NCBI GenBank assembly: GCA_038316335.1
Contig: JBBQAM010000014.1
Location: 11,971-75,970, forward strand
Direction: 5' to 3'
Length of the DNA stretch: 64,000 nucleotides
Source of the DNA: JALHST01 sp038316335
GTDB lineage: Bacteria > Bacteroidota > Bacteroidia > Flavobacteriales > Flavobacteriaceae
Below, piece by piece: positions 43,253-52,225 of the stretch; position 1 is the stretch's first letter, and the number at the start of each line of letters is the position of its first letter. Under the pieces are notes generated by a model. That model had not been told where the DNA came from, made no database searches, and worked only from the letters and a program-made list of their open reading frames with translations. Position numbers and translations under genes: made by a program.

Positions 43253-43840
43253 ATGAAAGGATATTACAAGCTTAGACATAAGGCTTTTGAAATTTTAAGG
43301 ACGCGATTGCCTAAGGAATTATATTATCACGGCTTCGACCATACCTTAAATGTGCTAAAGACCTGTAATGCCTACATTAAACGTGAAAAGGTAGAAAAGC
43401 GAAATGCCAAACTTCTGAGGATAGGGGTCATCTTACATGACATTGGTTTTACGATTTCGAATGTCGAACATGAAGAGACCGGTAAGGATCTGGCTAATGA
43501 TCTAATGCAGTCATATGGATTTTCCCAAAATGACATACAAAGTGTACAAGGTATGATTTTGGCAACGCGCATACCCCAATCCCCTAAAAACCAATTGGAA
43601 AAAATTATTTGTGATTGTGATTTGGATTACCTAGGTAGAGCTGATTTTTATACAATAAGTGACCATCTTTACAAAGAATTAAGGGCAAGTTCTAAGGTCG
43701 AAACCAAATCAGAATGGAATAAAATACAAATCAAATTCTTGCAAAACCATCGCTATCATACTGATTTTGCAATTAAATACAGGCAACCTGAGAAGGAAAA
43801 ACGCATTGATGAGTTGGTTAAATTAGAATTAGGCAACTGA
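43253..43840 (+). CDS. HD-domain phosphohydrolase
   Basis: The 195-residue protein has YYHGFDHTLNVLKT (first His), RIGVILHDIGFT (HD pair) and CDCDLDYLGRAD (late Asp), the metal ligand series of HD domains. Its substrate is unknown; such single-domain proteins hydrolyse nucleotides or cyclic nucleotides. It is not obviously linked to its neighbours, although an adenylate cyclase operon follows 266 bases downstream in the same direction. Confidence 0.85.
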   Translation: MKGYYKLRHKAFEILRTRLPKELYYHGFDHTLNVLKTCNAYIKREKVEKRNAKLLRIGVILHDIGFTISNVEHEETGKDLANDLMQSYGFSQNDIQSVQGMILATRIPQSPKNQLEKIICDCDLDYLGRADFYTISDHLYKELRASSKVETKSEWNKIQIKFLQNHRYHTDFAIKYRQPEKEKRIDELVKLELGN

Positions 43841-43929
43841 ATGGACGTTCTTAATCCCAATACATAAAAAACAACTTGAGTTTAATTGCTGAATTGTAAT
43901 CAATAAAATAGTATATTTATAGACGTTCT

Positions 43930-43965
43930 TTCGTTTCATTTCGGTATAAAATATCGAAAAACGAA
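43930..43965. repeat. Imperfect inverted repeat upstream of the porin-cyclase operon
   Basis: Arms starting TTCGTTT and TTTCGGTAT (left) pair with ATATCGAAA and AACGAA (right), with one G-A difference and a 3-base bulge. It lies 140-175 bases before the porin ATG. It is not followed by a T run, so it is not a terminator; a regulator site or leader hairpin is possible. Confidence 0.45.
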
Positions 43966-44106
43966 AAAATGCCCCCCACAACAATGTTTTTAATGCGCTA
44001 TTTAAGGACCTTTGGTCTTTAATGATTTTGTCGCACTTATTAAGGAGCAGATTTCCCCCCGAGATTCGGTTTGTTATTCCATCTTATTGCTAATTATCTA
44101 ATAATT

Positions 44107-45129
44107 ATGGAAAATGTCGATAAGCGACTTTTGATACTCATTTCGTTGGTATTGTGGCAGGGTTTTTTGAATCCAATAACCGCACAGGATACCAAAATAA
44201 GGGGTTTTGTAGATATTGGGGCAAGCCTTCGGGACGATAAACTCAATTTTGAATTTGGGGAATATGATTTATTCGTGACCTCTGAGTTGAACGATCGTAT
44301 TTCCTTTTTGGGAGAAACGGTATTTAGATTTGATGCCGCTGAAGATGACCATCATGGGTTTGCCGTTGGTGTAGAGCGGGTAATAATAAATTACAATTAT
44401 AGTGGCAACCATAGCTTGCTGATCGGCAAGCAACATACTTCCTTAAATTATTGGAACGAGACCTATCATCATGGACGCGTTTTTTTTCCTACTGTAGGCA
44501 GGCCGCTTCTCTTTGAATCCCGAATTATCGACCTGCACACAACCGGGGTTGCCCTGCAGGGCCTAAATCTGGGTACGTTGAAATTCGGATATAATGTCAT
44601 GGTAGGAAATGGCCTGGGAGCTGCCGATATCAAGGATAACGACAAGTATAAGTCGTTAGCGGCGTCGGTTCATTTTAAACCGGTGGACAAATTACAAATT
44701 GGCGCCTATTTTTATAATGATATTATTTCTTCCGGGGCGGAGCTATTCAATGTGGCAATCGATGAAAAGATAAATCAACAATTATATACAGGCTCGATTG
44801 CCTATTTCGGAAGCAAGTATGAAGTATTGGCAGAAGGAACTTTGATAAACAATAAAACGGAAAGTGCAGGCAGTCAAAAATCTTTTGGGGCGTATGTATA
44901 TTCGGGAGTTCGAATAAAAGAAAAATGGGTGCCCTATGCGCGGTTCGATTATCTGAACTATCAGAACACCGACTCTTATTTGGGGATGGATGACACCACG
45001 TCTATCTTGGCGGGTCTGCGATATGAAATCAATTATCTAATGGTCGTCAAGTTAGAATATCAGCATTTGGAGAGAGATATAACTGGAAGTACGAATCGTC
45101 TAACCGCCCAGTTCGCAATTGGATTTTAA
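44107..45129 (+). CDS. Outer-membrane porin-like beta-barrel
   Basis: The 340-residue protein is read from the ATG at 44107 (MENVDKRLLILISLVLWQGF, signal peptide to AQ); a TTG at 44071 is less likely. The rest alternates strands typical of a 16-18-stranded porin, with a short N-terminal IRGFVDIGASLRDDKLNFEFGEYDLF and a C-terminal aromatic strand (LTAQFAIGF) required for barrel assembly. It is the first gene of a three-gene operon with a PstS-like protein and an adenylate cyclase, with the next gene starting 10 bases downstream. The permeating substrate is unknown, perhaps an anion such as phosphate. Confidence 0.8.
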   Translation: MENVDKRLLILISLVLWQGFLNPITAQDTKIRGFVDIGASLRDDKLNFEFGEYDLFVTSELNDRISFLGETVFRFDAAEDDHHGFAVGVERVIINYNYSGNHSLLIGKQHTSLNYWNETYHHGRVFFPTVGRPLLFESRIIDLHTTGVALQGLNLGTLKFGYNVMVGNGLGAADIKDNDKYKSLAASVHFKPVDKLQIGAYFYNDIISSGAELFNVAIDEKINQQLYTGSIAYFGSKYEVLAEGTLINNKTESAGSQKSFGAYVYSGVRIKEKWVPYARFDYLNYQNTDSYLGMDDTTSILAGLRYEINYLMVVKLEYQHLERDITGSTNRLTAQFAIGF

Positions 45130-45139
45130 ACAAAAACCT

Positions 45140-45589
45140 ATGGTACGTATACTTCGTAATTTCATACTAGCCATGACAATGGGTCTCTTGTTGCCTATGT
45201 ATATGTATGCCCAGGATGACCTGTTGTCGGTCGTAGCTAATGGGGAGTCGATTCCTGAAGTGATGGATATGGCACAATTACGGGCAGTTCTAATGGGAGA
45301 AAAATTGCGATGGAATGATGGCACAAGAGTTAGTATTGCCCTTATGAAAACCAATACGCCTATCGGTTCCTCTACGTGTGAAAAACTCTACAAAATGTCT
45401 GGGAATGATTTGAATAAATATTTCTTGGCCCTTGTCTTTCAAGGAAAAGTTAAGGCACCGACATTCTTTAATTCGACCAGTGAGTTGGAAGCTTATGTGG
45501 CACAAACACCAGGGGCTATCGGGGTAGTTCCCAAGGCAAAGGACCCCTCGTTAAAAATAATTACGGTAGATGGCAAACAACAATTTTAG
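45140..45589 (+). CDS. Small PstS-like periplasmic substrate-binding protein
   Basis: The 149-residue protein, from the ATG at 45140, has a signal peptide (about MVRILRNFILAMTMGLLLPMY to YAQ). LLSVVANGESIPEVMDMAQL, MGEKLRWNDGTRV, a STCEKLYKMSGNDLNKYF helix and TPGAIGVVPKAK match the phosphate-binding (PstS-like) family, but the length is half that of a full two-lobed binding protein. It is framed by the porin and the cyclase, so it may deliver a ligand to the cyclase sensor domain. That role is inference. Confidence 0.75.
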   Translation: MVRILRNFILAMTMGLLLPMYMYAQDDLLSVVANGESIPEVMDMAQLRAVLMGEKLRWNDGTRVSIALMKTNTPIGSSTCEKLYKMSGNDLNKYFLALVFQGKVKAPTFFNSTSELEAYVAQTPGAIGVVPKAKDPSLKIITVDGKQQF

Positions 45590-45638
45590 CAACTGACCAA
45601 TCGTCAGGGCGGCTTCAACCTGTTTGCAGAATACTTTT

Positions 45639-47033
45639 ATGAGAAACGACTACATGATTTTATCAGTTCGTAGTAAAATATTGCTTACGGTTCTATCCGT
45701 AGTCATGCTATTCGCACTATTTATTCTTTTCTATTATCCGGCTAGGCAAACGGCCTATCTTCTGGACAACTATAACAATCAGATTGAGAATTTGGCCAAA
45801 ACGGTTGCATTGGGCGTCCGGATTGCATTGAACGAGGAGAATTTCGAAGGCGTTGAAACGGCCATTGATTTTGTGCGGCATGACGATCGATTAAATTATG
45901 TAAGCATCATACAATTCGATACAATATGGGAGGCCGATACTAAAAATTTCAAGATCCAAAAGAAAATCTTTTCGACTTCGCCGGAAAATGTTGAGGTAGA
46001 TCCAGAAGCGGTTTCTGACGATCTCTATATAAATAAAAGTGCGCCTTTTACATCGAAAATAATGAATGGGGAGATAAAGGTCAGTTTTACCACGACCGAA
46101 ATCGAACAAGGGAAAAGACAGATACGATTGGCGTCTGCCGCAGCCAGTATCACTGTTTTCATAATCGGTCTATGCATAGGTTATTGGCTGGCTCGAAACA
46201 TTTCGAAACCCGTATTGGCATTAAGGGATGCAGCACACAAAGTGGGTAAGGGCGATTTGACGCAATCGGTGTCCAATAAATCCCGCGATGAGATCGGGGA
46301 GTTGAGTGTGGCCTTTAATAAAATGGTAAAAGATTTGAATGTCGCTCGATCCGAGGTCAACCAACGAACACATGAACTTACCAAGGAAAAGGAAAAATCG
46401 GATGAATTGTTGCTTAATATTCTGCCTTTGGAAACCGCCGAAGAGCTAAAAAATACGGGAACGGCCCAAGCTAAGTTCTACGATTCGGTCACCGTTATGT
46501 TCACCGATTTTAAAGATTTTACCCCTAAATCCAAAACGATGTCGGCCAACAAGCTTGTGGCAGAATTACACGATTGTTTTAGTAGGTTCGATCATATTAT
46601 TAAAAATTACAATATCGAAAAAATAAAAACCATTGGGGATGCATACATGTGTGTGGCCGGGCTGCCTGTTGTAAACGACACCCATCCTTTCGAGGCTGTC
46701 AATGCCGCCATCGAATTGAGGGATTGTATGCTTGCCTATAACAAGGAAAAGGAGGCCATGGGCGAACATGGCTTCGATGTGCGTATCGGGATTCATACAG
46801 GCCCTGTTGTGGCAGGCATCGTTGGGGTAAATAAATTTGCGTATGATATTTGGGGCGAAACGGTAAATACGGCAGCCCGATTGGAACAAAACAGTGTGGC
46901 TAACATGATTAATATTTCGGCCTCTCTTTATAACATCATTAAAGATGCATATGACTGTGAGCTACGCGGAAATATTTTTGTCAAGGGACTTGGTGAATTG
47001 CCAATGTATTTTGTACACGGACTTAAAAAATAG
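45639..47033 (+). CDS. HAMP-domain class III adenylate cyclase
   Basis: The 464-residue protein starts at the ATG at 45639 (another at 45654; a TTG reading at 45624 is possible). It has two membrane segments (about residues 11-31 and 165-187) around a periplasmic sensor domain, then HAMP (ARNISKPVLALRDAAHK), a coiled stretch and the cyclase domain. MFTDFKDFTP and KTIGDAYM give the two metal Asp; Lys in KIKTIGD and Asp in YDIWGE indicate ATP rather than GTP; NTAARLE gives Asn and Arg. It should make cAMP in response to an envelope signal. Confidence 0.9.
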   Translation: MRNDYMILSVRSKILLTVLSVVMLFALFILFYYPARQTAYLLDNYNNQIENLAKTVALGVRIALNEENFEGVETAIDFVRHDDRLNYVSIIQFDTIWEADTKNFKIQKKIFSTSPENVEVDPEAVSDDLYINKSAPFTSKIMNGEIKVSFTTTEIEQGKRQIRLASAAASITVFIIGLCIGYWLARNISKPVLALRDAAHKVGKGDLTQSVSNKSRDEIGELSVAFNKMVKDLNVARSEVNQRTHELTKEKEKSDELLLNILPLETAEELKNTGTAQAKFYDSVTVMFTDFKDFTPKSKTMSANKLVAELHDCFSRFDHIIKNYNIEKIKTIGDAYMCVAGLPVVNDTHPFEAVNAAIELRDCMLAYNKEKEAMGEHGFDVRIGIHTGPVVAGIVGVNKFAYDIWGETVNTAARLEQNSVANMINISASLYNIIKDAYDCELRGNIFVKGLGELPMYFVHGLKK

Positions 47034-47229
47034 GTAGTATGCTTATTCGTAGTCTTTAGGTGAAATGTCTTTGCACAAAAGGCGTAACTGCCAGGTTTTT
47101 AAACCCCAACCGAACCAGGAATTACAGAATGAGTCTGGAGGGTTGACCACCGCACGCTACCGTTCAAAAGAAGTATTTTGCCGCACGTGCCTGGCGGGTA
47201 ATTGGAAGTTTCCAAATACCCCATTTACT

Positions 47230-47562
47230 TTAAAATTCTTGATCATAATGAATGCCGACCCGAGAGAATATCTTCAATACCAAGTTGATTTCCGCTTCGT
47301 CGACTTTTCCATCTGCATTCGCTATTTCCTCTAGGATTATGGCAAGTGTCTTCTTTTTGCTCGGCGACATTGCACTAAGAATCGAAAGACCTTCCTCGGC
47401 ATCAATATTTCTAGCCTCTTCGATTAGGGCCCTATCAAATTTGAGTATGGGCATCAATTGCAGTAAAACCTTGATTTCTCCAGAGTTAACTACTCCATCG
47501 GCCAGTATTACCTCGTCGATTGCCTTTACGATTGCTAATTTTTCAGCTAAATTAAACTCCAT
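47230..47562 (-). CDS. TerB-like small protein, paralogue 2
   Basis: The 110-residue protein (ATG at 47562) resembles the protein encoded at 38660 across its whole length, with about half of the residues identical by eye (MEF.LAEKLAIV, ADG, GEI, EARN, ILEEIANADGKVDEAEI). D-G-x-V-x-x-x-E motifs suggest a metal-binding TerB or EF-hand-like helical fold. It is convergent with the cyclase gene. No function is known to me. Confidence 0.7.
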   Translation of the reverse strand: MEFNLAEKLAIVKAIDEVILADGVVNSGEIKVLLQLMPILKFDRALIEEARNIDAEEGLSILSAMSPSKKKTLAIILEEIANADGKVDEAEINLVLKIFSRVGIHYDQEF

Positions 47563-47859
47563 ATAATCGTCGTTTTAGAATTCGTGTATTCTGAATGCTC
47601 GGTGGTTTATAAGGTGGTCATCCATCTTTTCGGGGAAGAATACTTTGTTTTCTTTGGCGCACTCTAAGGTACACAAAAATTAGATGCTATTTGTAAAGAT
47701 TTTTAAACAATTGGCGATGTGGTGTTCTCAATTGACCATGAGATTTGTCAATAGATACGGCCACATAAGCAATTATAAAAAAGGGTTTGCTATAAATGAA
47801 TTAAAAAAAACGAACCTGGGGATTTTGGGGAACCTTAGATGTCGAAACTGATAAAGACG

Positions 47860-50800
47860 TCAAGCGGTTATCTTTGTGGATTCAGGGATTTCGAAAGGGG
47901 AAAGGGCTAATAGTGCTTTTTCGATCGATGTTATCTTTTCGAAGGTAAGGATCAATCGCAGTCCGTTGCGAGTTTGTTTTTCCTTTATTTTACAGACTTG
48001 GTGGTGGGATTGTACAAAATGTAACACTTTGGTAAAGGTCGTACTCTGATAAAATTCCGATTGTTGGTCCGCGATGAAATATCCTAGTAGCTTCCCATTT
48101 TGCAAAAAGATTTTTTCAAGGCCGATACCATTGGCAATCCATTTGATGCGAACAGAATTCAAAAGATCCTCGGCTTGGGCAGGCAATTCACCAAAACGGT
48201 CGATGAGTGCGGTTTCAAATTTTTGCAGGTCAGCTTCTTTTTTGATTTGACTAAGCTCGGTATATAAATTCAAGCGTTCCGTAGTATTATTGATATAATC
48301 ATCTGGAAACAGCAATTCAAAATCTGAATCGATCTGGGTTTCTTTAACAAAAACTTTCTCATGATGTCCCTCGACCTCCTCATACAATTGCTTAAACTCG
48401 TTCTCCTTGAGTTCATCAATAGCTTCCACCAATATTTTTTGATAGGTCTCAAAGCCTATCTCATTGATAAAGCCGCTCTGTTCCCCACCCAGCAAGTCCC
48501 CGGCACCACGAATCTCCAAGTCTTTCATGGCAATATGGAAACCGCTACCTAATTCGGTAAATTGTTCAAGGGCCAGCATTCGTTTTCGCGCATCGGCCGT
48601 CATGATATCGTAGGGTGGGGTAATAAAATAGCAAAAGGCCTTTTTGTTGCTGCGACCAACCCGACCGCGCATCTGGTGTAGGTCGCTCAATCCAAAATTA
48701 TTGGCATTGTTGATGAAAATGGTATTGGCATTCGTCACGTCCAATCCACTTTCAACGATGGTAGTAGAAACCAGAACATCGTATTCCCCGTTCATAAACG
48801 ACAACATAAGTGTCTCTAGTTTTTTACCTTCCATCTGGCCGTGTCCTATCCTGATTTTCGCGTCAGGGACCAGACGCTGGATCATTCCGGCTACTTCTCT
48901 GATGTTCTCGATCCGGTTGTGAATGAAAAAGACTTGGCCACCACGTTGAATTTCGTATTGTATGGCATCTCGAACGGTCTCTTCGGAAAATCGGATTACC
49001 TGACTTTCAATCGGATATCGGTTTGGGGGTGGTGTATTGATTACCGAAAGATCCCGGGCCGCCATTAAACTGAATTGCAGGGTACGCGGAATAGGGGTTG
49101 CCGTCAATGTCAATACATCAACGTTCTCTTTGATGGCTTTTAATTTATCTTTTACCGCCACCCCGAACTTTTGTTCTTCGTCGACGATCAATAGTCCTAG
49201 GTCCTTGAATTTTACATTTTTATTGACCAATTGATGTGTTCCGATGAGAATGTCAACCTTGCCAGATGCCAATTTTTCAAGGGTATTTGAGCGCTCCTTG
49301 GTAGTTCGAAACCGGTTGAGATAATCAACGCTGACTGGCATATCAGCTAAGCGTTCGGTAAAAGTGCGGTGATGTTGAAATGCTAAAATGGTAGTAGGTA
49401 CGAGCACGGCGACTTGCTTTCCGTTATCGACCGCTTTGAATGCCGCCCGTATGGCGACCTCGGTTTTTCCGAAACCTACGTCACCACAGATGAGTCGATC
49501 CATGGGTCGTTCGCTTTCCATATCTCTTTTAACATCCTCGGTGGCTTTACCTTGGTCGGGCGTGTCCTCGTAAATAAAGCTGGCTTCCAATTCGGTTTGC
49601 AAATAGCTATCGGGACCAAATTGAAACCCTTTTTCGAGGCGTCTCTTAGCATACAATTTGATAAGATCAAAGGCGATCTTTTTAACCCTTGACTTGGTTT
49701 TCTCCTTGATTTTTTTCCAAGCTCCCGAACCTAGTTTATAAATTTTTGGAACCGCCCCATCCTTACCATTGAATTTGGTAATCTTATGCAGGGAATGGAT
49801 ACTAACATACAGAATATCACGGTCCCCATAGAACAATTTGATAGCTTCTTGTTTTTTTCCCGCTACATCGATTTTTTGCAGCCCACCAAATTTTCCGATG
49901 CCATGGTCAATATGGGTCACATAGTCCCCGATTTCGAGTTTGGTAAGATCTTTGAGGGTAATCGCCAATTTTTTGGCATACCCATTTTTAAGATGAAATT
50001 TATGATAGCGCTCGAAAATCTGATGATCCGTATAGCACACCACTTTAAGTTCATCGTCAATAAATCCTTGATATAAAGAAAAAACGATAGTTTGATAATG
50101 AACGTGTTCATTTACTTCCTCAAAAATTGCCTGGAAACGCTGAGCTTGCTGATCACTCGAACAAAAGATATAATTGGTATAGCCATTTTGTCGCAAATTG
50201 TTAAGGTCCTCGATCAGCAAATCGAATTTTTTATTGAATGCGGGTTGGGGCTTGGTAGTAAAGGCAAAAGTGATGGGGGTCGTTCTCTTTGAGGTGCTAA
50301 CTTCCCCTTTAAGGACTTGGGCTGTATTCGAATTGCCAAAGTTGATGAAACAAAACGCCGTCAATTGGTGCTTCAACGACTTTGAATCAACAAAGAGCTC
50401 TGCGGGTTCAGCATGCTTTACCGCTTTTGAGAGTTCTTTAAATGCGTCTTCGGCCTTTTTGTAAAAATCATCCAACCGGGCCATTAAAACGTCTAAATTT
50501 TTGTTGAGGACGACGGTATTTGAGGAAACGTATTTTAGGAAGCTTTCTCGAGTCTCGTTCAGGAATTTATTCTCAACATTGGGGATAACGGTAATTTTCG
50601 CCACCTTTTCAGTTGAGAGTTGTGTCTCTACATCGAAGGTCCTGATACTTTCCACTTCGTCCCCAAAAAACTCGATTCGGTACGGTTCGTCGTGCGAGAA
50701 CGAGAAGACATCTACAATTCCCCCACGAACAGAAAATTCGCCAGGCTCACTAACAAAATCGGTTCGTTTGAAACGGTATTCAAAAAGCACCTCGTTTAAA

Positions 50801-51264
50801 AAATCAAGCGAAAGCCGGTCACCAATCTTAATTTTCAGTGTATTCCTATCCAACTCTTTTCGAGTAACGACCTTTTCAAATAAGGCATCGGGATAGGTAA
50901 CGATAACCACCGGTTTTTTCCGGGAGTTGATTCTATTGAGTACCTCGGCCCTAAGGAGCACATTGGCATTATCGGTTTCTTCGATTTGATAAGGTCTGCG
51001 ATAACTTCCAGGATAAAAAAGAACATCCTTTTCGCCGATCAACTGTTCAAGGTCATTTAAATAATAAGCCGCTTCTTCCTTATCATCGAATATCAATAAG
51101 AAAGGAACCTCCGAATTTTTAAAAGTTTCAGAAATAACAAAGGACAACGAGGAGCCGACAAGGCCCTTTAGGATGATGTTCTTTTCGGTACGGGCAATAG
51201 CCTCCCGCAGATTCTGCATGTGCAGCGCCCGAGAATACAATTGTTGGATCGAAGAATGCGTCAA
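47860..51264 (-). CDS. mfd: Transcription-repair coupling factor
   Basis: The 1134-residue protein has the UvrB-like N-terminal domains, the RNA polymerase-interacting region (KLEIGDYVTHIDHGIGKFGG) and a SF2 translocase with Walker A (CGDVGFGKTEVAIRA) and the DEEQ box (LLIVDEEQKFGV). TATPIPRTLQ and HQMRGRVGRS are motifs III and VI. It removes stalled RNA polymerase and recruits UvrA. The frame has a TGA directly before the TTG at 51264 and no ATG until residue 16, so TTG is the start. An exact TAnnTTTG lies 19-26 bases upstream. Confidence 0.97.
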   Translation of the reverse strand: MTHSSIQQLYSRALHMQNLREAIARTEKNIILKGLVGSSLSFVISETFKNSEVPFLLIFDDKEEAAYYLNDLEQLIGEKDVLFYPGSYRRPYQIEETDNANVLLRAEVLNRINSRKKPVVIVTYPDALFEKVVTRKELDRNTLKIKIGDRLSLDFLNEVLFEYRFKRTDFVSEPGEFSVRGGIVDVFSFSHDEPYRIEFFGDEVESIRTFDVETQLSTEKVAKITVIPNVENKFLNETRESFLKYVSSNTVVLNKNLDVLMARLDDFYKKAEDAFKELSKAVKHAEPAELFVDSKSLKHQLTAFCFINFGNSNTAQVLKGEVSTSKRTTPITFAFTTKPQPAFNKKFDLLIEDLNNLRQNGYTNYIFCSSDQQAQRFQAIFEEVNEHVHYQTIVFSLYQGFIDDELKVVCYTDHQIFERYHKFHLKNGYAKKLAITLKDLTKLEIGDYVTHIDHGIGKFGGLQKIDVAGKKQEAIKLFYGDRDILYVSIHSLHKITKFNGKDGAVPKIYKLGSGAWKKIKEKTKSRVKKIAFDLIKLYAKRRLEKGFQFGPDSYLQTELEASFIYEDTPDQGKATEDVKRDMESERPMDRLICGDVGFGKTEVAIRAAFKAVDNGKQVAVLVPTTILAFQHHRTFTERLADMPVSVDYLNRFRTTKERSNTLEKLASGKVDILIGTHQLVNKNVKFKDLGLLIVDEEQKFGVAVKDKLKAIKENVDVLTLTATPIPRTLQFSLMAARDLSVINTPPPNRYPIESQVIRFSEETVRDAIQYEIQRGGQVFFIHNRIENIREVAGMIQRLVPDAKIRIGHGQMEGKKLETLMLSFMNGEYDVLVSTTIVESGLDVTNANTIFINNANNFGLSDLHQMRGRVGRSNKKAFCYFITPPYDIMTADARKRMLALEQFTELGSGFHIAMKDLEIRGAGDLLGGEQSGFINEIGFETYQKILVEAIDELKENEFKQLYEEVEGHHEKVFVKETQIDSDFELLFPDDYINNTTERLNLYTELSQIKKEADLQKFETALIDRFGELPAQAEDLLNSVRIKWIANGIGLEKIFLQNGKLLGYFIADQQSEFYQSTTFTKVLHFVQSHHQVCKIKEKQTRNGLRLILTFEKITSIEKALLALSPFEIPESTKITA

Positions 51265-51282
51265 TCAATACAATTTGAGCAG

Positions 51283-51290
51283 CAAAGATA
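51283..51290 (-). promoter_or_regulatory. -7 promoter element of mfd
   Basis: TATCTTTG on the minus strand matches TAnnTTTG exactly, 19 bases upstream of the TTG start, predicting a leader of about 12 bases. The -33 region is not convincing. Confidence 0.45.
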
Positions 51291-51325
51291 CTACCCGCTT
51301 TGGGCCGAACCTAAAAATGGGCCGG

Positions 51326-52123
51326 TTATTTCGAACGACGTTCCCTTAATTTTTGAAAGGGATTTGTCCGGCGATTGCGATACGCATGAATACACACCAC
51401 AATGAAAATAATACTACTGCCTATGAGCGCCGTATTGGCTATTGGCACATTAGTTGTTGCATGGCGTATATAAATTGCAAACAGGGCCCAAATGCCTACC
51501 AGGCCAAATTCCCGCATATTTCTTGTTTTGATTATTAGCAGGTTGAGGAATACGGCGATGACGATCAGTATTTGGGTCCAGGTTGCTTCCGATAGACCTC
51601 CGCCATTCCAACCCAACATGGTAAGGTAGGCTGCAATATTCGCGATGGTCGCAACCGCTATCCAACCTGAATAAATACATATGGGCCACCAAACAAATAC
51701 AATAATCCCTATCGGTGCATCCCAACGTTCCATGTTTGTTTTTATTACGATTCTTAAAAGCGCGTATAGGATTCCAAACATGATCAACACCGAAAGTCCT
51801 ATTTGGTCATACACAAAGGCGAAGACCCATGCCGAGTTTAGAATATTTGTAATTGTAAACCAGTACCCTGTCTCGGTAATGAATTCTGAAGGTTTCTTAG
51901 AAAAAAAAGCACGTCTGATTTGAAATAGTGAATAGGCCACCAATCCTAAAAAAATAAATCCCCATATCGCAAATGCATAGGAAGCCGGCGTAAACAGGTT
52001 TTCATAACGCTTACTGATTTCGCCAATGGTGGTATTGTTCATACGAAGTGCCTGGGAACAATAATTCACCCCGATAACAACGATTACCGAGAGCAGGTTT
52101 AGGATAGCCAAGGTTTTTTTCAT
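51326..52123 (-). CDS. TspO/MBR-family membrane protein
   Basis: The 265-residue protein is read from the ATG at 52123 (MKKTLAILNLLSV). It has about eight hydrophobic segments and the motif FTPASYAFAIWGFIFLGL, which corresponds to the TspO P-x-x-F-x-x-W start. WTQILIVIAV and YSGWIAVATIANIAAYL are later blocks rich in Trp. Members of this broader group are longer than five-helix TspO proteins. It may bind porphyrins or lipids, but the function is not known here. It is 61 bases upstream of mfd in the same direction. Confidence 0.75.
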   Translation of the reverse strand: MKKTLAILNLLSVIVVIGVNYCSQALRMNNTTIGEISKRYENLFTPASYAFAIWGFIFLGLVAYSLFQIRRAFFSKKPSEFITETGYWFTITNILNSAWVFAFVYDQIGLSVLIMFGILYALLRIVIKTNMERWDAPIGIIVFVWWPICIYSGWIAVATIANIAAYLTMLGWNGGGLSEATWTQILIVIAVFLNLLIIKTRNMREFGLVGIWALFAIYIRHATTNVPIANTALIGSSIIFIVVCIHAYRNRRTNPFQKLRERRSK

Positions 52124-52225
52124 GCCTTTGAACGTAATAAAATTATGTATTGAAGTTGAATTAAAAAATCCCAAATAGTTTTGGGGCTATGCCGGCCACC
52201 GAATTGATCTTAGATAGGCCGTTGA

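Noticed and set aside
47065..47334. An 89-codon plus-strand frame after the adenylate cyclase
   Set aside because: Low-complexity basic composition, no family pattern, and overlap with the TerB-like gene on the other strand.
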